Shown: positions 6,252-15,491 of the stretch, one piece after another
Layout: every line of letters begins with the position of its first letter
How positions within the stretch are numbered: position 1 is the stretch's first letter
Source: Caballeronia catudaia
GTDB lineage: Bacteria > Pseudomonadota > Gammaproteobacteria > Burkholderiales > Burkholderiaceae
Direction of reading: 5' to 3'
NCBI RefSeq assembly: GCF_001544755.2
Contig: NZ_FCOF02000007.1
Coordinates: forward strand, 62,001-126,000
Length of the DNA stretch: 64,000 bases
Position numbers and translations under genes: made by a program
Notes under the pieces: model-generated
Database searches by the model: none
What the model was told of the DNA's origin: nothing
Seen by the model: only the letters and a program-made list of their open reading frames with translations

Positions 6252-8843
6252 TTACGCATCGCGCAAGGACTGCAACGCCGGACGCGCCAGCACGCGCCGC
6301 AGGCTCAGCCAGCCGCCGACGCCCGCGCACGCGACGCCCGCCACGATGCCCGTGGGCACGAGCCACGGATTGAAATCAATATGGAACTCGAACACGCGCG
6401 CCGCGAGCACATAACCGATGGCCTGCGCGCCGATCGCCGCCATCAGGCCCGAGAGCGCGCCGACGGCGACGAACTCGGCGACCTGCACCGAACGGACCTG
6501 CTGATGCGACGCGCCCAGCGCGCGCAGCAGCGCCGACTCGCGCACGCGTTCGTCGCGCGTGCCGGCGAGCGCCGCGTAGAGCACGAGCACGCCCGCCGCG
6601 AGCGTGAAAAGGAACAGGAACTGCACCGCGCCGATCACCTGCGCCAGCGTGCGATGAATCTGCGCGAGAATCGGCGCAATGTCGATGGCCGTGACGTTCG
6701 GATAGCGCGCCACCAGGCCGTCGATCACGCGCTGCTCCTGCATCGGCAGATGAAAGCTCGTGATGAAGGTCGCGGGAAGATCGGCGAGCGCCTCGGGCGG
6801 CAGCAGCACGAAGAAGTTGACCTTGAACGAGTTCCAGTCGACCTTGCGCACGCTCGTCACCGGCGCTTCGACCGGCAGACCGGCGACATCGAACCGCAGC
6901 GTGTCGCCCATTTTCACGCGGATCGTCTTGGCGATGCCCTCTTCGATGGACACCTGCGGCTTAGTTTCCTTGCCGAACCACGCGCCTTGCGTCACGCGGT
7001 TGTCGCCAGGCAGCTCGGTCGTATAGGACAGGTTGAACTCGCGGTCGACGAGGCGCTTCGCATCGGCCTTGTCGTAGTCCTCCGGATTCACCGGCTTGCC
7101 GTTGATGGACACGAGCCGCGCGCGCACCATCGGCGAAAGCGAGGCGTCGGGCTGGCCGTGCGTGTGCAGATAGTCGAGCACGCCCTGCCGCTGGTCCGGC
7201 TGAATGTCGATGAGAAACTGATTCGGCGCGTCGGGCGGCGTCGCGTCACGCCAGCCCTTGATGAGATCGTTGCGCGTCATGCCGATGAGCAGAAGACACA
7301 TCAGCCCGATACCGAGCGCGGTGATCTGCAGCGCGCTCGATCCGCTCCTGCGTTCCAGCGACGCGAGCGCATAACGCCATCCGACGCCCGCGCGGCTTCG
7401 CTCGCGCCGCACGAAGCGCGCCGCCGCCCAGAGCGCCGCGCGCGCGATCACGCCGAACACGAGCAACCCCGCCGCGAAACCGCCCGCGACGATGCCGCCC
7501 AGCTTCAGTTCGCCCGCCGCGACGATCAACAACGCCGCGAACAGCAGCACGCCGACGCCGTAAGCCGCATGCGCTACGCGCTGTGCGTCGCCGAGCTCGC
7601 GCCGGATCACGTGCACCGGCGGCACGCGCGTGATCGGCAAAAGCGGCGGCAGCGCGAAACCCAGCAGCAGCACGAGACCCATCGCGATGCCCTGCAGCGC
7701 GGGCCAGACGCCCGGCTGCGGCAATTCGACATCGACGAGCGAGCCGAGCCAGTTCAGCAGCACCAGGTGCCCGCCGAAGCCGAGCACGACGCCCGCCACA
7801 CTGCCAATCAGTCCTATCGCGAGGAATTCGTTCAGAAAGAGCGCGCGCAGCGTGCGCTGGCTCACGCCAAGACAGCGCATGGCAGCGCAGCCGTCGAGAT
7901 GCCGGCGCGCGAAACGATGCGCGGCCATCGCGATCGCGACCGCGGCGAGCAGCGCGGTCAAGAGCGACACGAGCGTCAGGAAATGGCTCGCGCGATCGAT
8001 CGTCTGACGCACCTGCGGCTGGCCCTCCGACAGCGACTCCAGCGCCACGCCGCGCAGCTTGCCGCCATCGGTCTTCGCGCGCGCGAACTTGGCGAACTGC
8101 TCGACCTGGGCGTCCGGACCCGCGACCAGCAGCCGATAGGTGACGCGGCTCCCATAACCGACAAGGCCCGTGCCCGCGATCTCGTCGGCGCGCATCATGA
8201 GGCGCGGCGAAAAATTCACGAACGAGAAGCCGCGATCCAGCTCGCGCGTGATGACACCCGCCACCGTGAACGTGCGCGTGCCGACCTTGACCGTGCCGCC
8301 GACCTTCGTTTTCAGCGCATCGAGCAAGGCGGCATCGACCCAGACGGTGCCGGGCGCGGGAATGCCGAGCGCGGGGGCATCGGCGGCATCGAGCGCCGGC
8401 GCGATGCGCAGCGCGCCGCGCAACGGATAACCCGGCGTCACGCCCTTGATCGCCGCGAGCCGCGAGGCCGGCTGCGCGGACGTCGAACTGATCATGCTGG
8501 GAAAGATCGTCGTGCCCGCCGTTTCGAGGCCGAGCGTTTTGGCCTCGCTCGCGAAGATCGGATCGACGGGATGATCGGCGCGCACGACGAAATCGGCGGC
8601 GATCATCTGGCGGCCGTCGCGCGCGAGGCCCTGGCGCATGCGATCGGCGAGAAAGCCGACGCTCGACAGCGCCGCGACGGCCAGCACGAGCGCGAGCAGC
8701 AGCATCGTGAGTTCGCCCGCGCGCCAGTCGCGCGCCGTCATGCGCCATGCCTGGCGCACCGTCTGCGTTAGACCGAGCTTGATGGTCGGATGCGAATTAC
8801 CTGCCTTGCGTGCAGCCTGCTCGTTCCTGAATGCGGTGCTCAA
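6252..8843 (-). CDS. Large FtsX-domain ABC transporter permease (YbbP-like)
   Basis: An 863-residue inner-membrane protein of the MacB/FtsX permease superfamily. The first membrane helix (residues about 44-64) is followed by a large periplasmic domain; an FtsX core begins near residue 280, a second periplasmic domain follows near 520-720, and a second FtsX core (FLFLFTLAAGVLVLYAALAG) ends the protein. This duplicated layout fits YbbP-type permeases, which pair with a LolD-like ATPase. No such ATPase gene is adjacent here. The start codon is TTG at 8841-8843, which overlaps the DUF4126 stop as TTGA; the first ATG is well inside the conserved region. The substrate is unknown, possibly a lipid or envelope component. 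Confidence 0.85.
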   Translation of the reverse strand: MSTAFRNEQAARKAGNSHPTIKLGLTQTVRQAWRMTARDWRAGELTMLLLALVLAVAALSSVGFLADRMRQGLARDGRQMIAADFVVRADHPVDPIFASEAKTLGLETAGTTIFPSMISSTSAQPASRLAAIKGVTPGYPLRGALRIAPALDAADAPALGIPAPGTVWVDAALLDALKTKVGGTVKVGTRTFTVAGVITRELDRGFSFVNFSPRLMMRADEIAGTGLVGYGSRVTYRLLVAGPDAQVEQFAKFARAKTDGGKLRGVALESLSEGQPQVRQTIDRASHFLTLVSLLTALLAAVAIAMAAHRFARRHLDGCAAMRCLGVSQRTLRALFLNEFLAIGLIGSVAGVVLGFGGHLVLLNWLGSLVDVELPQPGVWPALQGIAMGLVLLLGFALPPLLPITRVPPVHVIRRELGDAQRVAHAAYGVGVLLFAALLIVAAGELKLGGIVAGGFAAGLLVFGVIARAALWAAARFVRRERSRAGVGWRYALASLERRSGSSALQITALGIGLMCLLLIGMTRNDLIKGWRDATPPDAPNQFLIDIQPDQRQGVLDYLHTHGQPDASLSPMVRARLVSINGKPVNPEDYDKADAKRLVDREFNLSYTTELPGDNRVTQGAWFGKETKPQVSIEEGIAKTIRVKMGDTLRFDVAGLPVEAPVTSVRKVDWNSFKVNFFVLLPPEALADLPATFITSFHLPMQEQRVIDGLVARYPNVTAIDIAPILAQIHRTLAQVIGAVQFLFLFTLAAGVLVLYAALAGTRDERVRESALLRALGASHQQVRSVQVAEFVAVGALSGLMAAIGAQAIGYVLAARVFEFHIDFNPWLVPTGIVAGVACAGVGGWLSLRRVLARPALQSLRDA

Positions 8844-9466
8844 TCGTGCTTGCTCCGCAGCCGGTTGAGCCGCTCCGAGTTCGGCAGCATGTGCTTGGCC
8901 ATGCGCGACACGCCGCCGTGCACACCGCGCGCGAGTCGCGGCAGCGCCCAGCCCGCGAGCACCAGAAACGCCAGTAGAAGCACGAGGAACAGCAAGGGCA
9001 CGAAGAGCGCGAGCGTGATGCCCGCCAGCGCGCCGACATCCTCAGTGGCCGACGCCGCCCAGTTCGACACCGGCTCCGGCGAAAGATTGATGAGCGCGCG
9101 CGTGCCCGCCTTCGCGAAATGCGATGCGCCGGCGAGCGTGCCGCCCGCGAGCGCGGCGATGGTGAGCATGGCGGGATCTGCGTGACCGAGCGAACCGGCC
9201 GCGAGGACCGCGCCCGCGGGAATGCGGATGAACGTGTGAACGGCGTCCCACAAGGAATCGACGGCGGGAATCTTGTCGGCGAGAAATTCGACGATCGCGA
9301 GCACCGCCGCGACGCCAATCACCCAGGGCGAACCGAGCACCGCGAGCGAATCCGGCAGATGAACGACGCCCATGCGCTGGAACATGCCGGCGATGAAAAC
9401 GGTGAGGTACAGGCGCAGCCCGCTCGCCCATGACAGGCCCGCTGCGAGCGAAAGTGACTCAAGCAT
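8840..9466 (-). CDS. DUF4126 domain membrane protein
   Basis: A 208-residue protein with several hydrophobic segments (about 20-35, 46-65, 80-95, 105-120 and 145-175). Its N-terminal LSWASGLRLYLTVFIAGM is typical of DUF4126. The polar basic C-terminal tail (NSERLNRLRSKHD) is probably cytoplasmic. No function is established for the family. It is translationally coupled to the FtsX-type permease through the overlapping stop/start (TTGA), which suggests the two act in the same membrane process, but this is inference. Confidence 0.8.
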   Translation of the reverse strand: MLESLSLAAGLSWASGLRLYLTVFIAGMFQRMGVVHLPDSLAVLGSPWVIGVAAVLAIVEFLADKIPAVDSLWDAVHTFIRIPAGAVLAAGSLGHADPAMLTIAALAGGTLAGASHFAKAGTRALINLSPEPVSNWAASATEDVGALAGITLALFVPLLFLVLLLAFLVLAGWALPRLARGVHGGVSRMAKHMLPNSERLNRLRSKHD

Positions 9467-9735
9467 TGCCGCCTCCCTGGTGCCGCCTGCCGCGGGCGCT
9501 CGCTGCTCGTGAACGATTCACCCGCTGAAATAACGATCTTTCCGTCAGATGCCGAAAGAAGCCTCCTATATCCACGACGATACAACAAAAGCGCGCGAAC
9601 GTAGGAATCGGATTAAGCGGATGACTTCAGACCATTATATCCACGCGAAACCGCGCGGTGCAGCAAGGTTCAAGCGATTGCCGTTCCCGGTGCGCCAGCG
9701 CACGGTGAGGTGGCGCGGGCGCAACGGACGCGCCC

Positions 9736-10056
9736 TCAGTGACCCGACGAGAGCTTGAGTCCGACCAGTCCGGCAACGATCAGGAGCGCGCTCACGATAC
9801 GCGCCGCCGACAGCGCCTCGCCCATGAACACGATGCCGAAGACGAACGCGCCGACCGCGCCGATGCCCGTCCACACCGCATAGGCGGTGCCGAGCGGCAA
9901 CTGCCGCATGGCCATCGCGAGCAGCACGAAACTGCCGATCGCGGTGATGAGCGTGAAAACCGACGGCCCCAGCCGCGTAAAGCCTTCGGACGATTTGAGG
10001 CCCGCGGCCCACGCCACTTCGAGCACACCGGCGATGAAAAGAAGAATCCAGGACAT
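9736..10056 (-). CDS. sugE: SMR-family guanidinium exporter (SugE/Gdx type)
   Basis: A 106-residue four-helix small multidrug resistance protein. It starts [21 protein letters not shown], with the conserved membrane Glu near residue 13 that couples proton import to cation export, and has [15 protein letters not shown] at about 58-72, a hallmark of the SugE/Gdx branch rather than EmrE. GGAG lies 7 nt upstream of the ATG. The gene sits directly behind two hairpins with ACGR loops that match the guanidine-II riboswitch, which supports guanidinium as the physiological substrate. The protein should be a dual-topology dimer in the inner membrane. Confidence 0.93.
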   Translation of the reverse strand: MSWILLFIAGVLEVAWAAGLKSSEGFTRLGPSVFTLITAIGSFVLLAMAMRQLPLGTAYAVWTGIGAVGAFVFGIVFMGEALSAARIVSALLIVAGLVGLKLSSGH

Positions 10057-10076
10057 CGAGCGACTCCCTAAAAAAT

Positions 10077-10120
10077 GGGGCCGTCCCCGATGAAACGATG
10101 CGCATGCGGTCGTCCGCATG
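10077..10120 (-). promoter_or_regulatory. Guanidine-II (mini-ykkC) riboswitch
   Basis: Read on the minus strand, the sugE leader has hairpin P1 with a 7-bp stem CATGCGG/CCGCATG closed by the loop ACGA (10103-10120), a 14-nt linker, and hairpin P2 with stem GGGG/CCCC closed by the loop ACGG (10077-10088). Two short hairpins with ACGR loops a few bases apart are the complete signature of this RNA class, which binds guanidinium. P2 is followed by AUUUUUU and then by the ribosome site AGGGAG, so it could act by termination or by controlling the ribosome site. A TACAAT box lies upstream at about 10139-10144. Confidence 0.92.
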
Positions 10121-10297
10121 GCCATAAGACCGAACGGACGATTGTAGCAAAGTGGTGTATCCGCGCCCGTCCGCTGCGGCGTCTCGTCGCGCCGTGCGTG
10201 GATACGGTCATCAAAACCGTGTATTAAGGAGAAAAACGCCCGCGCGAGGCGTCCCTTCGACATATCCGCTGCAAAAAGCCTGAACAAAGGAGCGTTC

Positions 10298-11755
10298 ATG
10301 GATGTCGATTCGGTCCTGCTCTCACGCTTTCAGTTCGCGTGGGTCGTCGCGTTTCACATTCTGCTGCCGGCGTTCACGGTCGGCCTGTCGTGCTATATCG
10401 CCACGCTCGAATTCAACTGGTGGATCACGAAGCGCGACGTATATCGGCGCCTGTCGGCGTTCTGGCTCAAGATCTTCGCAGTGTCGTTCGGCATGGGCGT
10501 GGTGTCGGGCATCGTGATGCCCTTTCAGTTCGGCACCAACTGGAGCCGCTTCTCCGACGCCACCGCGAACGTCGTCGGCCCGCTGATGGGTTACGAAGTG
10601 CTGACTGCGTTCTTTCTCGAATCGGCATTCCTTGGCGTGCTGCTGTTCGGACGCAAGCTCGTGCCCCAATGGGCGCACGTGATGTCGGCGATCTTCGTCG
10701 CGGCGGGCACCGTGATCTCGTCGTTCTGGATTCTCGCGGTCAATAGCTGGATGCAGACGCCGCAGGGCCATCGGATGCTGCCGGACGGCCGCTTCGAAGT
10801 GGTGAGCTTCTTCGACGTGATCTTCACGCCGTCGTTTCCGTACCGGCTCGGGCACACGGTCAGCGCGTTTCAGGTGACGGCGGCCTTCGTCATTCTCGGC
10901 GTCGGCGCGATGTATCTGCGGCAGCGCCGCGCGCTCGAAGAAAGCCGCGTGATGGTGAAGATGTCGCTGATCTTTCTCGTCATCATGGTGCCGGTCCAGA
11001 TGGTGATCGGCGACGCGCACGGTCTCAACACGCTGAAGCATCAGCCCGCCAAGCTCGCCGCGATGGAAGCGCTGTGGGAATCCGGCACGCGCGTGCCCGC
11101 CAATCTCTTTTCGATTCCCGATCAGGACGAAGAGCGCAATCACTTCGAGATTTCGATTCCGGTACTCGGCAGCATCTACCTGACGCACGATCCGAACGGC
11201 TATGTGCGCGGCCTGAAAAACTTTCCGCGCGAGGACCGGCCGCCCGTCGCGGTCGTGTTCTTCGCGTTTCACATCATGGTCGGCGTCGCGCTGCTGATGT
11301 TCGCGCTCGTGCTGTGGGGCATGGTGCTGTTCGCGCGCGGCAGGATCGAGACGAGCACGCGCTGGCTGCGCGCGGCGACCTGGGCGATGCCGCTCGGGTT
11401 TATCGCGGTGATCGCCGGCTGGACGACGACCGAAGCCGGCCGCCAGCCGTGGACCGTGTACGGCATTCTGCGCACGAAGGATTCGGTGACGCCGTCGCTC
11501 ACCGCCGCCGATGTCGGTCTTTCATGGCTGCTTTACGTGTGCGCGTACCTCGTCATCTTCGGCGCGGGATTTCTCCTGCTGCGACGGCTCGTGCGCGTGG
11601 GTCCGGCCGAAGTCGCCCACGCGCACGAAAAGGACGAACTCGATGCGAAGTCGCGCGCGGCGCGTCCGCTTTCGGCGGTATCGGCGGGTGCGAGCGGCGC
11701 AGCGCGTCCCGTCAGCGACGACGACATCGTGCCGCCCGGCCGCGGGCGCAAATAG
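10298..11755 (+). CDS. cydA: Cytochrome bd ubiquinol oxidase subunit I (CIO type)
   Basis: A 485-residue polytopic inner-membrane subunit that oxidises ubiquinol and carries the haem centres of a bd-type terminal oxidase. The N-terminal [20 protein letters not shown] contains the conserved axial His near residue 20. The quinol-binding (Q) loop region around 250-300 is short, and the [16 protein letters not shown] motif is near 380. The short Q-loop and length fit the cyanide-insensitive oxidase branch rather than the long E. coli type. The C-terminal tail is polar and Ala/Asp-rich. AAAGGAG lies about 6 nt before the ATG. cydB follows 21 nt downstream, forming an operon divergent from sugE. 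Confidence 0.93.
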   Translation: MDVDSVLLSRFQFAWVVAFHILLPAFTVGLSCYIATLEFNWWITKRDVYRRLSAFWLKIFAVSFGMGVVSGIVMPFQFGTNWSRFSDATANVVGPLMGYEVLTAFFLESAFLGVLLFGRKLVPQWAHVMSAIFVAAGTVISSFWILAVNSWMQTPQGHRMLPDGRFEVVSFFDVIFTPSFPYRLGHTVSAFQVTAAFVILGVGAMYLRQRRALEESRVMVKMSLIFLVIMVPVQMVIGDAHGLNTLKHQPAKLAAMEALWESGTRVPANLFSIPDQDEERNHFEISIPVLGSIYLTHDPNGYVRGLKNFPREDRPPVAVVFFAFHIMVGVALLMFALVLWGMVLFARGRIETSTRWLRAATWAMPLGFIAVIAGWTTTEAGRQPWTVYGILRTKDSVTPSLTAADVGLSWLLYVCAYLVIFGAGFLLLRRLVRVGPAEVAHAHEKDELDAKSRAARPLSAVSAGASGAARPVSDDDIVPPGRGRK

Positions 11756-11776
11756 AGACGAAAACCGGAGAACGCG

Positions 11777-12784
11777 ATGCTCGATCTCGTGCCGCTATGG
11801 GCCGCCATTCTCGCGCTGGCGGTGTTCATGTACGTGCTGCTCGACGGCTTCGATCTGGGCGTCGGCATGATGTTTCTGCTGCGCCGCGATGCCGAATCGC
11901 GCAACCTGATGATCAACTCCGTCGCGCCCGTCTGGGACTTCAACGAGACGTGGCTGATTCTCGGTGGCGGCGGGCTGTTCGCGGTGTTTCCGCTTGCATT
12001 CGCGATCATCGTGCCGGCGGTCTATTTCCCGATTCTCTTCATGCTGCTCGGGCTGATCTTTCGCGGCGTCGCGTTCGAGTTCCGCGAGGTGATCGGTGCG
12101 CGCAAGTGGCTGTGGGATGGCGCGTTCGGCGTGGGCTCACTCGTCGCGACCATCTCGCAGGGCATCGTGCTCGGCATGTTCATCCAGGGCTTTCCGATTC
12201 ATGGCCGCGTGTATGTCGGCACGAGCTGGAACTGGGTCGCGCCGTTTCCGCTGCTCGTCGGCGTGGGGCTGATCTTCGGCTACGCGCTGCAAGGCACGAC
12301 GTGGCTCGTGCTCAAAACCGAAGGCGAGCTGCAGGCGTGGAGCCGCAAGATGGCGCATGTCGCGCTGCTCGGTGTGATCGCGTTCATTCTGCTCATCAGC
12401 ATCTGGACGCCGCTCAAGGACGCGCGCATCGCGGCGCGCTGGTTCGGCTTTCCGGAGAGCCTCGCTTTTGCGCCGGTGCCCGTGCTTACGGTACTGCTCG
12501 CGTGGACGCTCTGGTCGAGTCTCGTGAGAGGTCGAGAGGTCGTGCCGTTCCTGTGCTCGATCGGGCTCTTCTTTCTCGCGTTCACGGGGCTCGTGATCAG
12601 CCTGTGGCCGTTCATCGCGCCGCCAACGGTTACGCTGTGGGACGCGTCGGCGGCGCCGCTATCGCATCAGTTTTTGCTGATCGGCACGATGTTCCTGCTC
12701 CCCGTGCTCATGATCTACGTGATCTGGTCGTACTGGGTGTTTCGCGGCAAGGTGCGTGGCGACATGGGCTACCACGCCGAATAG
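11777..12784 (+). CDS. cydB: Cytochrome bd ubiquinol oxidase subunit II
   Basis: A 335-residue polytopic subunit of the bd oxidase. Family features are MYVLLDGFDLGVGMM near residue 20, NSVAPVWDFNETWLILGGG near residue 50, and FRGVAFEFRE near 100. The C-terminal end (YVIWSYWVFRGKV) is normal. It partners with the subunit I gene immediately upstream, the two together forming the membrane quinol oxidase. A small third subunit (CydX-like or DUF2474) often follows; here the next gene starts on the opposite strand only 2 nt after the stop, leaving no room for one. Confidence 0.94.
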   Translation: MLDLVPLWAAILALAVFMYVLLDGFDLGVGMMFLLRRDAESRNLMINSVAPVWDFNETWLILGGGGLFAVFPLAFAIIVPAVYFPILFMLLGLIFRGVAFEFREVIGARKWLWDGAFGVGSLVATISQGIVLGMFIQGFPIHGRVYVGTSWNWVAPFPLLVGVGLIFGYALQGTTWLVLKTEGELQAWSRKMAHVALLGVIAFILLISIWTPLKDARIAARWFGFPESLAFAPVPVLTVLLAWTLWSSLVRGREVVPFLCSIGLFFLAFTGLVISLWPFIAPPTVTLWDASAAPLSHQFLLIGTMFLLPVLMIYVIWSYWVFRGKVRGDMGYHAE

Positions 12785-12786
12785 GC

Positions 12787-13260
12787 TCACAGCTTTTGCC
12801 GGGTCGCGAGCGACAGGATGCGCGCCCATTTGCGCGCCTCGCCGCGATCGCGCATCGGCAGCGTCCATGCGCCGTGCTTCGCGTCCTTAACGTCGAGCAG
12901 CACTTGCCACGCGCCGCCCGCTTCCTGGGCACGCGCGCCGCGCAGGTCCGCGAAAATATAGCGGCCGGTTTCGTCGCGCAAGCGCACGTCGCACAGCCGC
13001 TTGCCCGCCGCGATCCGCACGCCGCCCCATTCGCTCGTGAGCTCGTGCGTCCAGTCGCCGCTTTCGCCTTTACGCAGATTCGGCGCGATTTCGCGCCGGC
13101 TCGCGAGCCAGCGCATCACGCCCGCGGCGATCGCGAGCAGCACGACGATCGCGACGCCCACGGCCACACCCAGACCGAAATGCGCGTGCAGCGCGTCGAA
13201 CGACCATATCGCGCCATAAATCAGCAATCCTAAGACGATCAGTCCGACGACGATGGGCAT
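12787..13260 (-). CDS. Hypothetical membrane protein
   Basis: A 157-residue protein I do not recognise. Two hydrophobic helices occupy residues 1-20 and 30-50, followed by a soluble domain of about 105 residues rich in charged residues, with WGGVRIAAGKRLCDVRLRD and WQVLLDVKD suggesting beta strands. A single Cys lies near residue 90. The gene is convergent with cydB and 2 nt apart from it. It may be anchored in the inner membrane with a cytoplasmic domain. The well-formed reading frame and typical codon use support it being a real gene. Confidence 0.65.
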   Translation of the reverse strand: MPIVVGLIVLGLLIYGAIWSFDALHAHFGLGVAVGVAIVVLLAIAAGVMRWLASRREIAPNLRKGESGDWTHELTSEWGGVRIAAGKRLCDVRLRDETGRYIFADLRGARAQEAGGAWQVLLDVKDAKHGAWTLPMRDRGEARKWARILSLATRQKL

Positions 13261-13299
13261 GGCGTCTCCCGCACGCTCAAACGATGAAGCCGAAGCGTA

Positions 13300-13860
13300 T
13301 CACTGCGCCTTGTGCTTCGCGTTCCAGTCGCGCAGCGCCTGCAGCGTGTTCGCGACATGCTGGTCCGGCGACAGGCTCGTGTACTCGTAGATGACCTTGC
13401 CATCCGGCGCGATCACGTAGGACACGCGCTTGGCCATCGTGCTTTTCATCGGCATGGAGGTGTCGTAGGACTTGATGATCTTCGAGTTCTCGTCGGCCGC
13501 GACCGGAAACTTGCTGCGGCACTCGCTGACCGAGAACTTCTTCAACGTGTCGATGTTGTCATGCGACACGCCGATGACCGTCGCGCCCTCGGCCTTGTAC
13601 TGATCGACCGCTTCCGCGAATTCGTGCGCCTCGATCGTGCAGCCCTTCGTGAACGCCGCCGGATAGAAGTACAGCACGACGGGGCCTTTCTTGAGCGCAT
13701 CGGCCAGCGAATAATCGTACACGTTGCCGCCGAGCGAGGCTTGCGCGGTGAAGTCGGGCGCGGCATCGCCGGGCTTGAGCGTCGCGCCCGCCGTGAGCGG
13801 CCACGCCGCCGCGATCGCCAGAACGCCACTCGCCGTGAAACCGAAAATCCTGCTCTTCAT
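13300..13860 (-). CDS. Exported peroxiredoxin (AhpC/TSA, BCP-like)
   Basis: A 186-residue thiol peroxidase with an N-terminal signal peptide (residues 1-26, MKSRIFGFTASG and so on to LTAGA), so it should act in the periplasm against peroxides. The peroxidatic motif PAAFTKGC is at about 67-74, fitting the PxxxTxxC pattern, with a second Cys in SECRSKF near 114 as possible resolving residue. The ATG at 13860 has GGAG 9 nt upstream; the frame extends further upstream but only as a shadow of the next gene. The export signal separates it from the usual cytoplasmic BCP enzymes. Confidence 0.88.
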   Translation of the reverse strand: MKSRIFGFTASGVLAIAAAWPLTAGATLKPGDAAPDFTAQASLGGNVYDYSLADALKKGPVVLYFYPAAFTKGCTIEAHEFAEAVDQYKAEGATVIGVSHDNIDTLKKFSVSECRSKFPVAADENSKIIKSYDTSMPMKSTMAKRVSYVIAPDGKVIYEYTSLSPDQHVANTLQALRDWNAKHKAQ

Positions 13861-13885
13861 GCCACGCTCCTTTCGATGATCTCGT

Positions 13886-15184
13886 TCACGCGTCGTCCGC
13901 GGCCTGCTCCATGCGATGTTCGGCGAACCACGCCGCCGCTTCGAACTGCAATTTGGCGAGCACCGCAGGCGTGAGCATGTCGAACGCGGCTTGAGCCTGG
14001 CGGCTTGCGTCGATGGCGGGCGCATCGCCCCGCTCCGCCGCCCGCGCGATGCCGAGCAGCGCGCCGAGCGGCCCGTCGCCCGCGAGAATAGCCGTGCGGA
14101 TCTCGCCCGCCAGATGCAGCTTATCGAGAATTTCCACCGGCTGCATGTCGAGCACGACATGCACGAGCGAGAAGATGCCGGTCATGAACGCGGCATCGGA
14201 GAACGTTTCGTCGTCGGGGCGCAGCAGGACGGCCGCGAGTTCCAGGAAGCGCGCACGCGTGCCGACGAGCTGCACGAGCGGGTCCGAGCGCCACGGCAGG
14301 CCGCGGCCGTCCGCGTAGAGCAGCAGTTGCGTCCAGCGCGTCAGTTGGCGCGTGCCGGTCCCCGCGATCGCCTCGCGCAGCGACGACACGCGCCGCCCGC
14401 GCGTCTGCGCGCTCGAATTGGCGAGGCGCATCAGTTGCACGACGATGTCCGGATTGCGCTTCAGCTCGGCTTCGAGCTCGCGCAAGCCCGGCTCGCCGGC
14501 GAGCACGGCCATGAGACGCAGCAGCGAGCCGCGCGCGGGGCTCGCGCGCCGTGCTGACAGCACCTGCGGCCGCGCGAAGAAATACCCCTGAAAGAAGTCG
14601 AAGCCGAGTTGCTTTGCCTGCGCAAAATCGTCGGGGGTCTCGACCTTCTCGGCCACGAGCAGCTTGCCGCGCCGCTTCAGCGCCGCCGCGAGTTCCGGCA
14701 AATGGCCGCGGTCCGCCGCGAGAAAGTCGACCTTGACGATATCCACCGAAGGCAGCGCAGCGAGCAGCGCGTCGTCGAGGCGCACGACATCGTCGAGGGC
14801 GAAGCGAAAGCCCGCGTTGCGCAACTGCGCGCAACGCTTGAAGAGCGCTTCGTCGAACGTGATGTTTTCCAGCAGTTCCAGCACGAAACGCTCGGGCTGC
14901 ATGATGTGGACGATATCGTCGAACAGCAGCTCGCGGCTCATGTTCACGTAACCCGGATGCGGCCCGAGCACCGCCGGCACGCCGATCTCCCCGACCGTGC
15001 GCGCGACGACATGCGCGGTCGCCTGCACGTCGTCGTGAACGCGGGCGCGGTTGTCGGGGCTGTCGCGAAAAAGCAGCTCGTAGGCGACGAGCGCGCCGTC
15101 GGCATCGAGGATCGGCTGGCGTCCGACATAGACGCTCTGTCCGCGCTTCATGAGCGACGCGCGCTTCAGGTGTGAATGAGGCAT
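13886..15184 (-). CDS. HDOD protein with degenerate EAL domain (YuxH-like)
   Basis: A 432-residue signalling protein. Residues about 10-210 form an EAL-like domain in which the signature is degraded: VAYELLFRD replaces the EAL motif and FALDDVVRLDD replaces DDFGTGYSS, while AEKVET and FFQGYFFARP keep the fold. Cyclic-di-GMP hydrolysis is therefore unlikely; binding remains possible. Residues about 215-410 form an HDOD domain (RNPDIVVQLMRLANSS). I chose the ATG at 15184; an in-frame TTG at 15208 and an ATG at 15151 are alternatives. It is divergent from the GGDEF-EAL gene and lies 25 nt upstream of the peroxiredoxin gene. Confidence 0.82.
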   Translation of the reverse strand: MPHSHLKRASLMKRGQSVYVGRQPILDADGALVAYELLFRDSPDNRARVHDDVQATAHVVARTVGEIGVPAVLGPHPGYVNMSRELLFDDIVHIMQPERFVLELLENITFDEALFKRCAQLRNAGFRFALDDVVRLDDALLAALPSVDIVKVDFLAADRGHLPELAAALKRRGKLLVAEKVETPDDFAQAKQLGFDFFQGYFFARPQVLSARRASPARGSLLRLMAVLAGEPGLRELEAELKRNPDIVVQLMRLANSSAQTRGRRVSSLREAIAGTGTRQLTRWTQLLLYADGRGLPWRSDPLVQLVGTRARFLELAAVLLRPDDETFSDAAFMTGIFSLVHVVLDMQPVEILDKLHLAGEIRTAILAGDGPLGALLGIARAAERGDAPAIDASRQAQAAFDMLTPAVLAKLQFEAAAWFAEHRMEQAADDA

Positions 15185-15491
15185 GACGGGAACGGCCGGG
15201 CTCCGCAAGTTGCGCCCGGCGTCTGCGGGCTTTGCATGGTTGCCGGCTCAGGGTCCAGGACTGCGGCGCAGGCCGGCGATGTGATGGATTCGATCATGAT
15301 GCGAACGAGTCGGGCGGATTCCGATGAACGACAGCGTGAGCATGGCCTTGCAGGGTCAGGCAATGGCCGCGGAACGGTTCCGCTCGAAACGCGCCACTGT
15401 AACCGAATTCGTCAGGCGACATCATACGAAACTCGACAATTCGTGGACAACCGCCCACGTGCAGTCGAACGGCGTCAATCGGGCCAACGTC
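15185..15491. other. Intergenic region between divergent signalling genes
   Basis: About 300 nt separate the HDOD/EAL gene from the sigma-28 promoter of the GGDEF-EAL gene. I see no gene here; short open frames lack ribosome sites. The region must contain the promoter of the minus-strand gene, but no convincing -35/-10 pair stood out. Confidence 0.5.

Noticed and set aside
5946..8771. Very long plus-strand open frame (941 codons) opposite the FtsX permease
   Set aside because: Arg/His/Gln-rich composition of the antisense frame of a GC-rich gene; no domain or ribosome site, and the minus-strand permease is clearly real.
9549..9758. Short plus-strand frame near the sugE 3' end
   Set aside because: It overlaps the sugE stop on the other strand, is very basic and has no convincing ribosome site or similarity.
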